Positions 12,593 to 22,643 of a stretch of DNA of 35,639 nucleotides are shown piece by piece. The notes under the pieces are model-generated. The model was given only the letters and a program-made list of their open reading frames with translations, made no database searches and was not told where the DNA came from. The translations under genes and the position numbers were made by a program. Position 1 is the stretch's first letter. Every line of letters starts with the position of its first letter. Origin of the DNA: Chromera velia (Eukaryota; Sar; Chromeraceae); assembly GCA_018398765.1 (NCBI GenBank), contig JAHBMJ010000423.1, positions 12,501 through 48,139 on the forward strand, given 5' to 3'.

Positions 12593-13092
12593 ATTAGTGT
12601 TACCTTAGAAATGGAGTTACTTCAGATAGCTGTAACGTATGTCCTAACCGTCTCCGCACTGTGCTAGTAGGCGGCAGCACTGTGTTCAGTGGAAGAGCAG
12701 TCCTTCTACTCGAAATCTTACATGCCTGTATCTCAGTACACATGTATAGATAGACGGATGCATGCCAATTCGATGCCAAATATACGTACGGCACAAAAAA
12801 TCAATACATCTCGGCATGGCTCAAACACCACCCCATGAACGATCGGTCGCGCGCACAATTTAAAATCGTCCTGGCACAGGCCGCAGTACCAATGCGCACA
12901 CTCTCAATCCTGACATGCCAGACGAGCAACCGCAATTCCAACACACAACATCACGCGCGACCCCCCCCTTCGGTCTTGCCACTGTCTTTTTTCTATCGCT
13001 TCTGGCTCTGTATGCTACGTAAAAGAGACGTTCGATCGAAGATCAATAGGACAAAAAGAATCGAACTAAGGAAGATACACATGTAAACATAT

Positions 13093-15465
13093 TCAATACA
13101 TCGTTGGCCTAAAGCGCTCCAGAAACGCAATCTCATTCAACCATCCTTCAATCAGATCCGTGCTGGCCGTACAGACCAAAACATGCAAATATTGTTCCTT
13201 GAGAAAATTAAAAGGCCATCACAAGGACAGCAATTCAACGAACAATAATGACAACTCCCTTACCATCAAACAGGTGGGTAGATTTGCGGATAACAGCATT
13301 CTTGTAACGTGCCCGCATATCAAACCTGAACGTGCAGAGCGGCTGACCACACACGCATTCCCATGAACGAAACGGGGACGCAAATGAACCGAAGAATGTA
13401 ACAACAAGTCACTTCCATGTGGAGTTTCCAAAGACCCATCAATGAAAGGAGAGAAAACAGATCTATTCGGATTCTTTGGAGAGAACAGAACAACTTCTGG
13501 GGCACTCTCCAGAGTGAAGAGAGAGAGACCCAAAACCTCCTTCCCATACTGTCTCTCCAAAACATATGTACCATGGTAGAAATCATAGCGCTGTAGTGAA
13601 AGCATAAAAGGATCGTTTCCAAGAAAATCGGGAGCGACAGAACGAGCCATCAACGTCCGATTGTCCATGTATCGCCTCATGAACCACTTAGAGGACTGCC
13701 ATGAAGTGACATTCAGGAGGAGTGCTTTCTGATATTCCTTCCATGCAGCATAAAAACGCGCGCCCCCAGGTGAACACGGACTCCCTTGCGGGAATCCCTC
13801 CACCTGAGCAACCTTCTCCCCCAACACCCGGATAGTATTTGAATTAAAGTCAACTCTAATTAAATCACACAACAGACTCAACGGAACAGAGGTAGCATGT
13901 GCGTGGTTTGCGTGTGTGGAGAGGAAAACCTCTTGTTTTTTCTTCACACACCTTGTGAGCCACGCCTCCCCGACAGCAGGGCCCACACTCTTCATAAAAA
14001 CAGACCCCCCCTTTCTCAGCACAGCAAAACGATGCCTGGAAGACGAGGAAAGAAAACAAACCAAAGCATCGAGAGACGACAAAAAGTCAGCTCGGGGTAA
14101 AGACGGAAAGTACGCCTTAATGTCATCCACCGCAATTGCAACCGAACCTATCGGCCAGCTCGGTAAGGCATGCATAGACGACGTCCTGTCTGCAACCCGT
14201 CCGAACCCACCGTTGAAGTCACCCAACATTTCTTAAAACTGGAAAACAAAGTTCAAATCACAATGTAGTGCAAAAAATTTTAAGAGTCCGTTAAGAACCT
14301 TGCAGAAAAAAGAAAAGACCCCCTTCTAACAGTGCTTTGCATAAGAAACCAACTGCCTGAATTTCAATGCATCTCACCCGCCCACAACCAAGCCATCGAC
14401 CCCCCAAGACTTCCTCTTTGGCCATAAAATCCCCGTCCCAAACTCGTGTCGTGTTCTGCTAGGAATCGCAAACTGAGCCATGAATGTCTTCATTGGGGCA
14501 GACCACAAAGATGGATCAAACAACAGAGACTCGCGATCAGCGATTTATGTTGGAGTAAGTTAAACATATGCGGCATCCGCAAGGAAGGCCCTACGCACAC
14601 ACGCAATATACATCCGACGGCATAGGAAGGCTAAGTCGCCCTTAGCTCTATCTACGGGTGTAATGACAAGCGCAGCCTTCATCGCCTTCACAACCGCAGA
14701 CCCTTTCTCAGGCAACTTGGGGCCTAAACGATACACCTCTAACATGGAAAGCCAACGACATTGTAAATCTGCCCATGCAGCAGCAGATACAGACACACGC
14801 CCCCTACATCCTTGACCCACAAGACCTCCCCTGAGTGCATTCACGTACGATAAAAAAGACAACAAACCTTTCCTCACCCCTTTCCACCCCCCAGACCCGG
14901 GCCATAGCTTAGAAGTAGTGGAGAAATTCGAGGGAAGAGAGAGAGCAGACCGGAAACGAGGAGAAAGAGAGAGCAGAGAGCAGACATGTCCATCAAGGCA
15001 GTCCAAACCATACATAATCTCGAGGGATCGACATGGGCACGCAGAACCATCGGTGCACGTCGCATCTATAGATTCCCCAGTCACTCCCCCCCCATTTACG
15101 TCATCACCTTCCCCCCTACAAACAGAGTAGAAATTATCAAGCGCCTGCTGTAGATTATGCAAACGGGCTGGCAAAACCACCACCCCCAAAGATCCTCCCA
15201 TACTGGCCTCCCTCCACCACTCCCTCATTACTGACCGATAAAACCGAGAAAAAGGAGGGAAGTCCGCCAGAGGCAAACGGAACGTTTTACTTCTCATGTC
15301 CTTAATCTTCTTGATGGACCACTCTTTCAATTCGCACAACCTGTCCACATTAGCATTAAAAACCGCCCTCCCCGCCCCTAATACCCCGCGAACAGGAAAC
15401 AGGCTACAGATAGACAACAGATCATTCTCACAAACAGACAAAGCCCTCAGCTGATTATCACTCAT
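13093..15465 (-). pseudogene. reverse-transcriptase-like gene, interrupted by stops
   Basis: One continuous frame of about 790 codons from an ATG at 15465 (MSDNQLRALS) contains RT blocks in the correct order. Motif 1-like TPVDRAKGDLAFLC is near 14660-14610; motif 2-like KFRQLVSYAKH is near 14365-14335; motif A VDDIKAYFPSLP is near 14130-14093; motif B GFPQGSPCSP is at 13797-13768; motif C RRYMDNR is at 13677-13657; a downstream FYHGTYVLE block follows. The first 250 or so residues match nothing I recognise. The frame is broken by TAA 14560-14562, TAA 14545-14547, TGA 14374-14376, TAG 14326-14328, TAA 14233-14235 and TGA 13219-13221, and ends at TGA 13093-13095. The RT assignment rests on motif order and spacing. 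The specific RT lineage is unknown, and no endonuclease or RNase H is visible. YMDN replaces the usual YxDD. Confidence 0.75.
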
Positions 15466-15909
15466 TCTCTTTTTACTGAGAAGCGACAACAGAAGCGAGC
15501 GGAAAACAAAGATTGCTGTGTTCGTAGGGCTGGAGACAAGAAAGCCCAACATGGCCCAACAGCCCAACAAACATTCCCAACATGCATAACATGTACAATC
15601 ATGATGAAGGAAATAAAATGTTTGATTCGTCTGTGGAATGAAATTGATCACTCCGAAATGACTGCCGATAAAGGGGGATGACTTGATGAATGAGTTGGAA
15701 AGGTTAAGCACAAGGAGTATGCATTTGTCTGCATTGTGTGTGCAGGTCTGTCTCCATTTTCTTTGGTGTATTGTGAACGTTTTACGAAGAGTTTCAGGCT
15801 CATACTATACCAATGTGCAGCGCTGAATGTCTTAAATGGTGGCTGTTGTATTCATATGCTTTGATACGTAGACCTGGCATGTGAGACAAACTTGTAGAGA
15901 AGGGAGAGG

Positions 15910-16078
15910 ACCTTGTTGGGCTCTGTTGGGCACTGTTGGGCTTCATGACCTGTCATGGAGCTGATGAAAGGCCCAACAGAGCCCAACAAGCAACAAGCTC
16001 AACAAAACCTGGCAATACGACTTTGGACTGACATTTCTCAAGACTGAAGATGAACTAAAGCTTGAAAATAGCCCAACA
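15910..16078. repeat. subterminal GTTGGGC motif cluster, right
   Basis: Three GTTGGGC copies followed by several GCCCAAC copies and an AACAAAACCTGGCAATACGA block, the inverted counterpart of the left cluster. A smaller group of GCCCAAC motifs lies further in at about 15547-15586. Confidence 0.7.
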
Positions 16079-16204
16079 TAACACTCTAGAATGTGCTTCA
16101 TCTGCTAGTTTTAACCTAATAACTTGGGATATAATATATAGTGTAAAAGGATGTAGGAAAAGTTAGGGGTGAAGCTTAGGTATACCCACAGTGCGGCCCC
16201 CTAG

Positions 16205-16212
16205 ACCCGTCT
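16205..16212. repeat. 8-bp target site duplication, right copy
   Basis: ACCCGTCT after the right CCCCCTAG terminus. The array unit then continues as GAAGATAATGG, as in its uninterrupted relatives. Confidence 0.9.
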
Positions 16213-19200
16213 GAAGATAATGGCGCACAGCAAAGAAAAGAGGAACGAACACAAGGGAAAGAAACGGATAACAAAGGAAAGAGGGAGTGAGCCGAGGCTT
16301 CTAACTTAGAGTATGTGCACACATACATACACGGTGTGTCAGTGGGTGGGGAGTCAGCGCACATGCCGAGTGGGTGAGCGTGGGTCTTTTGTTCGGTCTG
16401 CCTTTCAGGCTTCCTTTTAGAGCATTCATCTTGCATAACAGGATCTATCAAAGTAACCAAGGGCAAAGCTTTCAACAAATACAACGGGGACGTGGCTGCC
16501 TTATTACCATCAGTGACGCTCTCAAAGAGTCACCAGGTCAATTGGCACTGTAAGCACAGACAGAGTGTCTGATTGCGGTATTTACATGTATTTACACATG
16601 TGCCAGCAAGAGAAAAACAGTTACCTCCAATCAGAACACTCCAGGCTGGTTCACAGACTTGCACAGACACCAACAAATCAACATCCATGTGCACAAGTCT
16701 ACTGTTGTGCAGCGGTCTCAAACCGCATGGAACCGTGGACACTGTCAGTAGACATGAGGTGACGAGCGAGCGAAGCAACATGTGCGGACTTGTATGTCCA
16801 CTAAGATGGACGTCATGTCAAGGAGTTGTAAAGCGATACGATCGGCTCACACGGCAAGCACTTATGCAGGTCTTGCACTGTGTGGCGGCTTCAAACTACT
16901 GCAGCTTTGAACACCTAGAAAATCTGCATGATCGGAAGACCGAGCTCACGTGCAGTCCCATCCACTCAATGACATGCATTCACCCTACCCCTCGTGTAGT
17001 AGCAAAGGCTCAGTGCGCAACCCACCCGTCTTGGCCCTTCTTCTTCTTCTGCCTTGCACTCGAGGAGTTGAGGATGTCCGCGGAGTCCTCAGCTTCTTCA
17101 ACTTCCTTCTGGTTGAGCATTCGTTTGAAGATAATGGCGCATAGCAAGGAAAAGAGGAACGAACACAAGGAAAAGAAACGAACAACAAAGGGAAGAGGGA
17201 GTGAGCTGAGGCTTCTGACTTAGACTGTGCACATACATATATACAGTGTGTCAGTGGGTGGGGAGTCAGCGTACATGCCGAGTAGGTGAGCGTGGGTCTT
17301 TTGTTCGGTCTGCCTTTCAGGCTTCCTTTCAGAACGTTCATCTTGCATGACAGGATCCATCAAAGTAACCAAGGGCGAAGCTTTCAACAAACGTAACGGG
17401 GATGTGGCTGCCTTATTACCATCAGTGACGCTCTCAAAGAGTCACCAGGTCAATTGGCACCATGAGTACAGACAGAGTGTCTGATTGCGGTATTTATATA
17501 TATTTGTACATGACATTGTGCCAGCAAGAGAGAAATCAGAACACTCCAGACTGGTTTACAGACTTGCACAGATACCAACGAATTGATATCCATGCGCACA
17601 AGTCTACTGTTGCGCAGCGGTCTCAAACCGCATGGAACCGTGAACAGCAGACATGAGGCGATGAGCGAGCAAAGACAACATGTGCGGACTTGCATGCCCA
17701 CTAAGACGGACGTCATGTCAAGGAGTTGCAAAGCAATACGATCAGCTCACACGGCAAGCACTTATGCAGGTCTTGCACTGTGTGGCGGCTTCAAACTACT
17801 GCAGCTTTGAACACCTAGAAAATCTGTATGATCGGCAGACCGAGCTCACGTGCAGTCCCATCCACTCAATGACATGCAGTCACCCTACCCCGCATGTAGT
17901 AGCAAAGGCTCAGTGCGCAACCCATCCGTCTCGGCCCTTCTTCTTCTTCTGCCTTGCACTCAAGGAGTTGAGGATGTCCGCGGAGTCCTCAGCTTCTTCA
18001 ACTTCCTTCTGGTCGAGCACCCGTCTGAAGATAATGGCACACAGCAAGGAAAAGAGGAACGAACACAAGGGAAAGAAACGGACAACAAAGGAAAGAGGGA
18101 GTGAGCAGAGGCTTCTGACTTAGACTGTGTACACATATATACACTGTGTGTCAGTGGGTGGGGAGTCAGCGCACATGCCAAGTGGGTGAGCGTGGGTCTT
18201 TTATTCGGTCTGCCTTTCAAACTTCCTTTCAGAGCGTTCATCTTGCATGACAGGATCCATCAAAGTAACCAAAGGCGAAGCTTTTAATAAACGCAACGGG
18301 GATGTGGCTGCTTTGTTACCGTCAGTGGCGCTCTCAAAGAGTCACCAGGTTAATCGGCACCGTGAGCACAGACAGAGCGTCTGATTGCGGTATTTATATA
18401 TATTGACACATATGCCAGCAAGAGAGAAATCAGAACACTCCAGACTGGTTCATAGACTTGCACAGACACCAACGAATCGATATTCATGCACACAAGTCTA
18501 CTGTTGCGCAGTGGTCTCAAACCGCATGGAACCGAAACAGCAGACATAAGGCGATGAGCGAGCGAAGCAACATGTGCGGACTTGCATGTCCACTAAGACG
18601 GACGTCATGTCAAGGAGTTGCAAAGCGATGCGATCAGCTCATACGGCAAGCACTTATGCAGGTCTTGCACTGTGTGGCGGCTTCAAACTACTGCAGCTTT
18701 GAGTACCTAGAAAATCTATATGATCGGCAGACTGAGCTCACGTGCAATCCCATCCACTCAATGACATGCAGTCACTCTACCCCGCGTGTAGTAGCAAAGG
18801 CTCAGTGCACAACTCACCCGTCTCGGCCTTTCTTCTTCTTCTGTCTTGCACTCGAGGAGTTGAGAATGTCTGCGGAGTCCTCAGCTTCTTCAACTTCCTT
18901 CTGGTCGAGCACCCGTCTGAAGATAATGGCGCACAGCAAGAAAAAGAGGAACGAACACAAAGGAAAGAAACGGACAACAAAGGAAAGAGGGAGTGAGCCG
19001 AGGTTTCTGACTTAGACTGTGCATACACATATAGACGGTGTGTCAGTGGGTGGGGAGTCAGCGCACATGCTGAGTGGGTGAGCGTGGGTTTTTTATTTGG
19101 TCTGCCTTTCAGGCTTCCTTTCAGAACGTTCATCTTGCATGATAGGATCCATTAAGGTAACCAAGGGCGAAGCTTTCAACAAATGCAACAGGGCCGTGGC

Positions 19201-19746
19201 TGCCTTGTTACCGTCAGTGACGCTCTCAAAGAGTCGTCACCAGGTCAATCGGCACCGTAAGCACAGACAGAGTGTCTGATTGCGGTATTTACATATATTT
19301 GTACATATGCCAGCAAGAGAGAAACAGTTACCTCCAATCAGAACACTCAAGGCTCGTTCACAAACTTGCACAGACACCAATGAATCGACATCCATGCACA
19401 CAAGTCTACTGTTGTGCAGCGGTCTCAAACCGCATGGAACCGTAGACAGCAGACATGAGGCGATGAGCGAGCAAAGACAACATGTGCGGACTTGCATGCC
19501 CACTAAGACGGACATCATGTCAAGGAGTTACAAAGCGATGCGATCAGCTCACACGGCAAGCACTTATGCAGGTCTTGCGCTGTGTGGCGGCTTCAAACTA
19601 CTGCAGCTTTGAACACCTAGAAAATCTGCATGATCGGCAGACCGAGCTCACGTGCAATCCCATCCACTTAATGACATGCAGTCACTCTACCCCTCGTGTA
19701 GTAGCAAAGGCTGAATGCGCAACCGACTGTTTTGTCTTCTCTGCAG

Positions 19747-19802
19747 TCCCGAATGTTCCTTCTAAGAGGCAGCCCATCCATCGCTTCAGATGCTGCAGAA
19801 GC
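19747..19802 (+). CDS. exon of an unrecognised gene (exon 1 of 3 seen)
   Basis: Bounded by GTCTTCTCTGCAG and the donor GTGAGT. Reading from the third base (two bases complete an upstream codon) gives 18 codons ending in phase 0 (PNVPSKRQPIHRFRCCRS). It starts 22 bases after the tandem array ends, so any upstream exon must lie beyond the array, or the array truncated the gene. No domain recognised. Confidence 0.5.
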
Positions 19803-20323
19803 GTGAGTATTCGGGTGACTACTTGTGAATTAGCAGGATAAGGGAGGTCCACATACATCTATGCATGCATCTTAATACTGCGTCCGTTAGGACAGTAAAG
19901 AATAGAGATTTTGAATCGGATGTGGATAAAAAAAAGAGGCCGTGCACAGTGACGGTTGAGATGCATTAGAGAAGTGCACGACATGGAAAGCAGAGAGAAG
20001 AAGTGTGGCGAAAAGCTGGGGACAGGTGGGTAGCTAGGCAGAGGAAGAGACCACAGTCTTGATTGACCCTTTCATAAATTTGAGTATCCAATAAAGCATC
20101 GAATGCACAAGCATCGATCTCTTGTTTTTATGCCTCTAGCTCTCTGTTTTAAATTTGCTCTAGCGAGCTTCTATCTCCTTTGTCTGAAAGTCTTTTGAAG
20201 TGTTCGAACTTGGAAGGAAGTGTCTCATGTCTCCCAACCTTTTTGTCAAATCAAAAACTCAGTAAGTTTTTGCTTCCGTGTTCTCTTTTTGTATGAGCAC
20301 TTTTTTTGTTGCCTTTCCTGCAG

Positions 20324-20487
20324 CACAACAGGAAGGTCATGTGCATTGCGAAAGCCACCTTAGGAAGGCCATGCCTAAAGCGCCTCGACTCGCCCCTACC
20401 ACCACCCCGGGCCCCTTTTCACGCACCTGGTCACCCCTCCAAGAGGTCTCCGTCCCCCTTCCTCCGCAATCCTGGAAGCAGAGCGGG
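20324..20487 (+). CDS. exon of an unrecognised gene (exon 2 of 3 seen)
   Basis: Preceded by TTTCCTGCAG and followed by GTGAGT. It begins in phase 0, matching the end of exon 1, and ends two bases into a codon. The peptide starts HNRKVMCIAKATLGRP and becomes Pro/Arg-rich, like a disordered linker. It adjoins a strong acceptor and donor and its phases agree with both neighbours, which is the main evidence. Family unknown. Confidence 0.6.
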
Positions 20488-20647
20488 GTGAGTGAAGAGA
20501 TGCAACTGCCAAATAGATTCTGGAATTGGTATGCGGGCCTGGTTCTTTAATTGTCGTCTCTACGTGGTGACTTTTTGCGTGTGGAAGCGTGCAAGCTTGA
20601 GCTGAGTCCGTTGGTTGAAACCTGTGCCTTTCCCAATTGTACTCCAG

Positions 20648-20825
20648 CCTGGAATTGTCCCGATTTCTTCTTCTCCACGTCATATCCCTAAGACGTTCCT
20701 GGCCTGATGCTTTGAAAGTCATGTTCATCGTCATGAAATGTATGCAGCATCTTTCTGAGCAGACTCGCATTGAGGTTACCTTCAGAGACTTCAGAGCTGA
20801 GGATATTCCCATGGTGGGTGGATAG
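20648..20825 (+). CDS. 3'-terminal exon of an unrecognised gene
   Basis: Starts after GTACTCCAG. Its first base completes the codon opened by exon 2, and 59 codons follow to a TAG at 20823-20825. The segment is hydrophobic and helical-looking (LSRFLLLHVISLRR, then ALKVMFIVMKCMQHL) and then acidic (FRDFRAEDIPM). The end could instead be a donor (ATG followed by GTGGGTGG at 20814), in which case the gene continues rightward. The three exons together give about 130 residues with no domain I recognise. Confidence 0.55.
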
Positions 20826-20856
20826 AAGATAGAGGGATAATTGGAGGGGGGTTCCG

Positions 20857-21000
20857 AGTCTCTGTCTGTCTATCTGCCTGCCTGCCTGCCTGTTTATCTA
20901 TCTGTCTGTCTGCCTGCCTGCCTGCCTATCTGTCTGTCTGTCTCTCTATCTGCCTGCTTGCCTGCCTATCTGTCTGTCTGTCTGCCTGCCTGTCTGTCTG

Positions 21001-21069
<69 letters not shown>

Positions 21070-21148
21070 GTCTCTGTCTATCTGTCTGTCTATCTGTCTA
21101 TCTGTCTGTCTGTGTGTCTGTCTATCTGTCTGTCTGTCTGTCTATCCT
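20857..21148. repeat. CTGT/CTGC tetranucleotide microsatellite
   Basis: About 290 bases of TCTG units with CTGC, CTAT and GTGT variants. It begins about 30 bp after the TAG of the preceding gene and encodes only low-complexity Ser/Cys/Leu frames. Confidence 0.95.
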
Positions 21149-21497
21149 CCACCCCCCCACCCTTGTCTAAAGACCATGACGGTGCCGGTCTCTACGTACA
21201 GTTTCTTTTTTCCTTTTTCTTTTTTTGATTTTTGAATTTTCTTGTCTTGTTTTTTTTCTTCTCTTTCTTGTCTTGAGTGGAAGCAACAGAGGAGTAGCGT
21301 GTGAAACCAGTAATCATGTGAAAGTTTGGCAGGAGGTGGAGAGGCAAAGGGCGCTTAACTCTCACCTTTTAGGCCCCCTGCCCACGTTGTTTGATTATTG
21401 GTGCTGTTCTTTTGTCTTTGTTCTTTCTTTCTTTTTGTCTGTTACTAGGTCTGTTGTGTTCATGAAGAAAAGGAGGGAGAAGAAGAAGAAACATATA

Positions 21498-21529
<32 letters not shown>

Positions 21530-21550
21530 ATTTGTTTGTCTGTCTCTCTC
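21498..21550. repeat. short CTGT microsatellite
   Basis: A second, shorter run of TGTC units within a pyrimidine-rich stretch. A GTTCTTTTGTCTTTGTTCTTTC-containing module occurs both before it (about 21404-21435) and after it (about 21594-21620), so the region itself carries a local direct repeat of roughly 190 bp period. Confidence 0.8.
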
Positions 21551-21667
21551 ATCTTCGGGGGCTCCCTGTCCTCGTCGTTTGATTGTCGTTATGTTCTTTT
21601 GTCTTTGTTCTTTCTTTCCTCTTTTTTGTCTATTGTGTACATGAAGAAAAGAAGCGAGACAAAGAAA

Positions 21668-21673
<6 letters not shown>

Positions 21674-21719
<46 letters not shown>

Positions 21720-21726
21720 TTCTCTC

Positions 21727-21787
<61 letters not shown>

Positions 21788-21788
21788 T

Positions 21789-21844
<56 letters not shown>

Positions 21845-21879
21845 CCTTTCTCTCTCTCTCTCTCTCTCTCTCAGAGTCC

Positions 21880-21910
<31 letters not shown>

Positions 21911-22000
21911 AGAGTCTCTCTTTTTCTCTCTTTCTTTCTCTTTCTGTCTCTCTCTCTCTCTGTATGTGTGTGTGTATGTATGTGTGTATGTATATGTGCG
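21674..22000. repeat. CT-rich then TG-rich microsatellite
   Basis: About 285 bases of CT dinucleotides broken by TTTCTC units, followed by TGTGTATG units to about 22000. All open frames here are low-complexity artefacts. Confidence 0.95.
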
Positions 22001-22382
22001 AGCTTGCATCTATCTGAACTTCTCTACATGCATCAGCCCATTCGTTTATCAATCTAAACGCAATTGCCTCCTCTTGATTCCTTCTTTCTTGCAGCTTTCT
22101 GTAGGATTGAGGTGCAATGGAATTGAAGCGTATGTATGCGTGCTTGCGTTTGTGTGAAAGTGCGGGTGTCTATGCGTGCTTTTCGCGTCTTGAACAACAG
22201 AGTGGACTCCAAAGTAGGACTTAGTAGAATTCAAAGTGACTTTTAAATTTACTATATTCTAGCTTCATTATAAAGTAAAACTAGGTTACTTAAAGCAATC
22301 TAAAGTTTTTTAGAGCATTTAAAATCGTTACTTCTGTGCGAATCTGCTCAAATATGCTCAAAAGACTGGTTGATTAGCTAAG

Positions 22383-22643
22383 GTGCATGGTGAGAAAAAT
22401 TACGATCACCGTAGCACGTGGAAGTTAGTGAATGTTACCTGCAAAGAAATACACAGGCACAACACTAATGAATATGCTCAACAGCAACGTTTAGCGCCGC
22501 CAATCAAGTACAAAGAATTGCTTCTTCTGCAAGGGAAACAGTGTAGGAAGGAGGGCTTCACAGCTAGGCTGGTCAGACTGGACAGGAGACGGTCAGCAGG
22601 GGTGGGAGAGGATTCCGAAGAACAGAGCACAGAGACAACATAA
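22383..22643 (+). other. open frame kept in both palindrome arms (left copy)
   Basis: The C-terminal 70 or so residues match the minus-strand frame 27826-28047 of the other arm, including the stop. Shared pieces include NEYAQQQRLAPPIKYKELLL and RRSAGVGE. Differences are mostly conservative (K/R, D/N). It has a protein-like composition but no recognised domain. It could be the end of a transposon protein; that is inference only. Confidence 0.35.

Larger units (their letters stand above)
12299..16204. mobile_element. TIR element carrying an RT-like gene
   Basis: The element is inserted in array unit 8. Its termini are the perfect 14-bp inverted repeat CTAGGGGGCCGCAC. The flanks are the exact 8-bp duplication ACCCGTCT (12291-12298 and 16205-16212). 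Intact units read straight through this site with a single ACCCGTCT-like sequence, so the boundaries are unambiguous. The ends resemble those of the 1865-3898 transposon (CTAGG..G..CGCAC), and 8-bp duplications are typical of hAT elements. Subterminal zones carry many copies of GTTGGGC or its complement. The only recognisable gene is a minus-strand RT-like frame (13093-15465). No transposase, integrase or tyrosine recombinase is visible. Confidence 0.9.
5229..19724. repeat. tandem array of twelve ~0.9-kb units
   Basis: Taking the GTGGGTGGGGAGTCAGC-like box as an arbitrary start, units begin at 5229, 6135, 7040, 7939, 8837, 9731, 10636, 11533, 16342, 17254, 18154 and 19046. The last stops at about 19724 after roughly 680 bases. 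Unit length is 892-912 bp; unit 8 is lengthened by the 3906-bp insertion at 12299-16204. Differences between units are overwhelmingly transitions at CpG positions. Two sequence types differ near the middle: one reads ACATTGTGCCAGC...AGAAATCAG, the other lacks ACATT and carries AAACAGTTACYTCCAATCAG. Both boundaries are abrupt. Each unit has overlapping open frames on both strands, and coding status is undecided. Confidence 0.95.

Noticed and set aside
12600-13086. Short frames between the left end of the RT element and the RT frame
   Set aside because: No motif or splice evidence; they overlap the end zone and the 3' region of the RT frame.
5229-19724. CRISPR array
   Set aside because: The unit is about 900 bp with no short repeat-spacer pattern, and the DNA is eukaryotic.
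20841-22057. Open frames in the CTGT and CT microsatellites
   Set aside because: Pure dinucleotide and tetranucleotide translation, no splice support and no protein-like segment.
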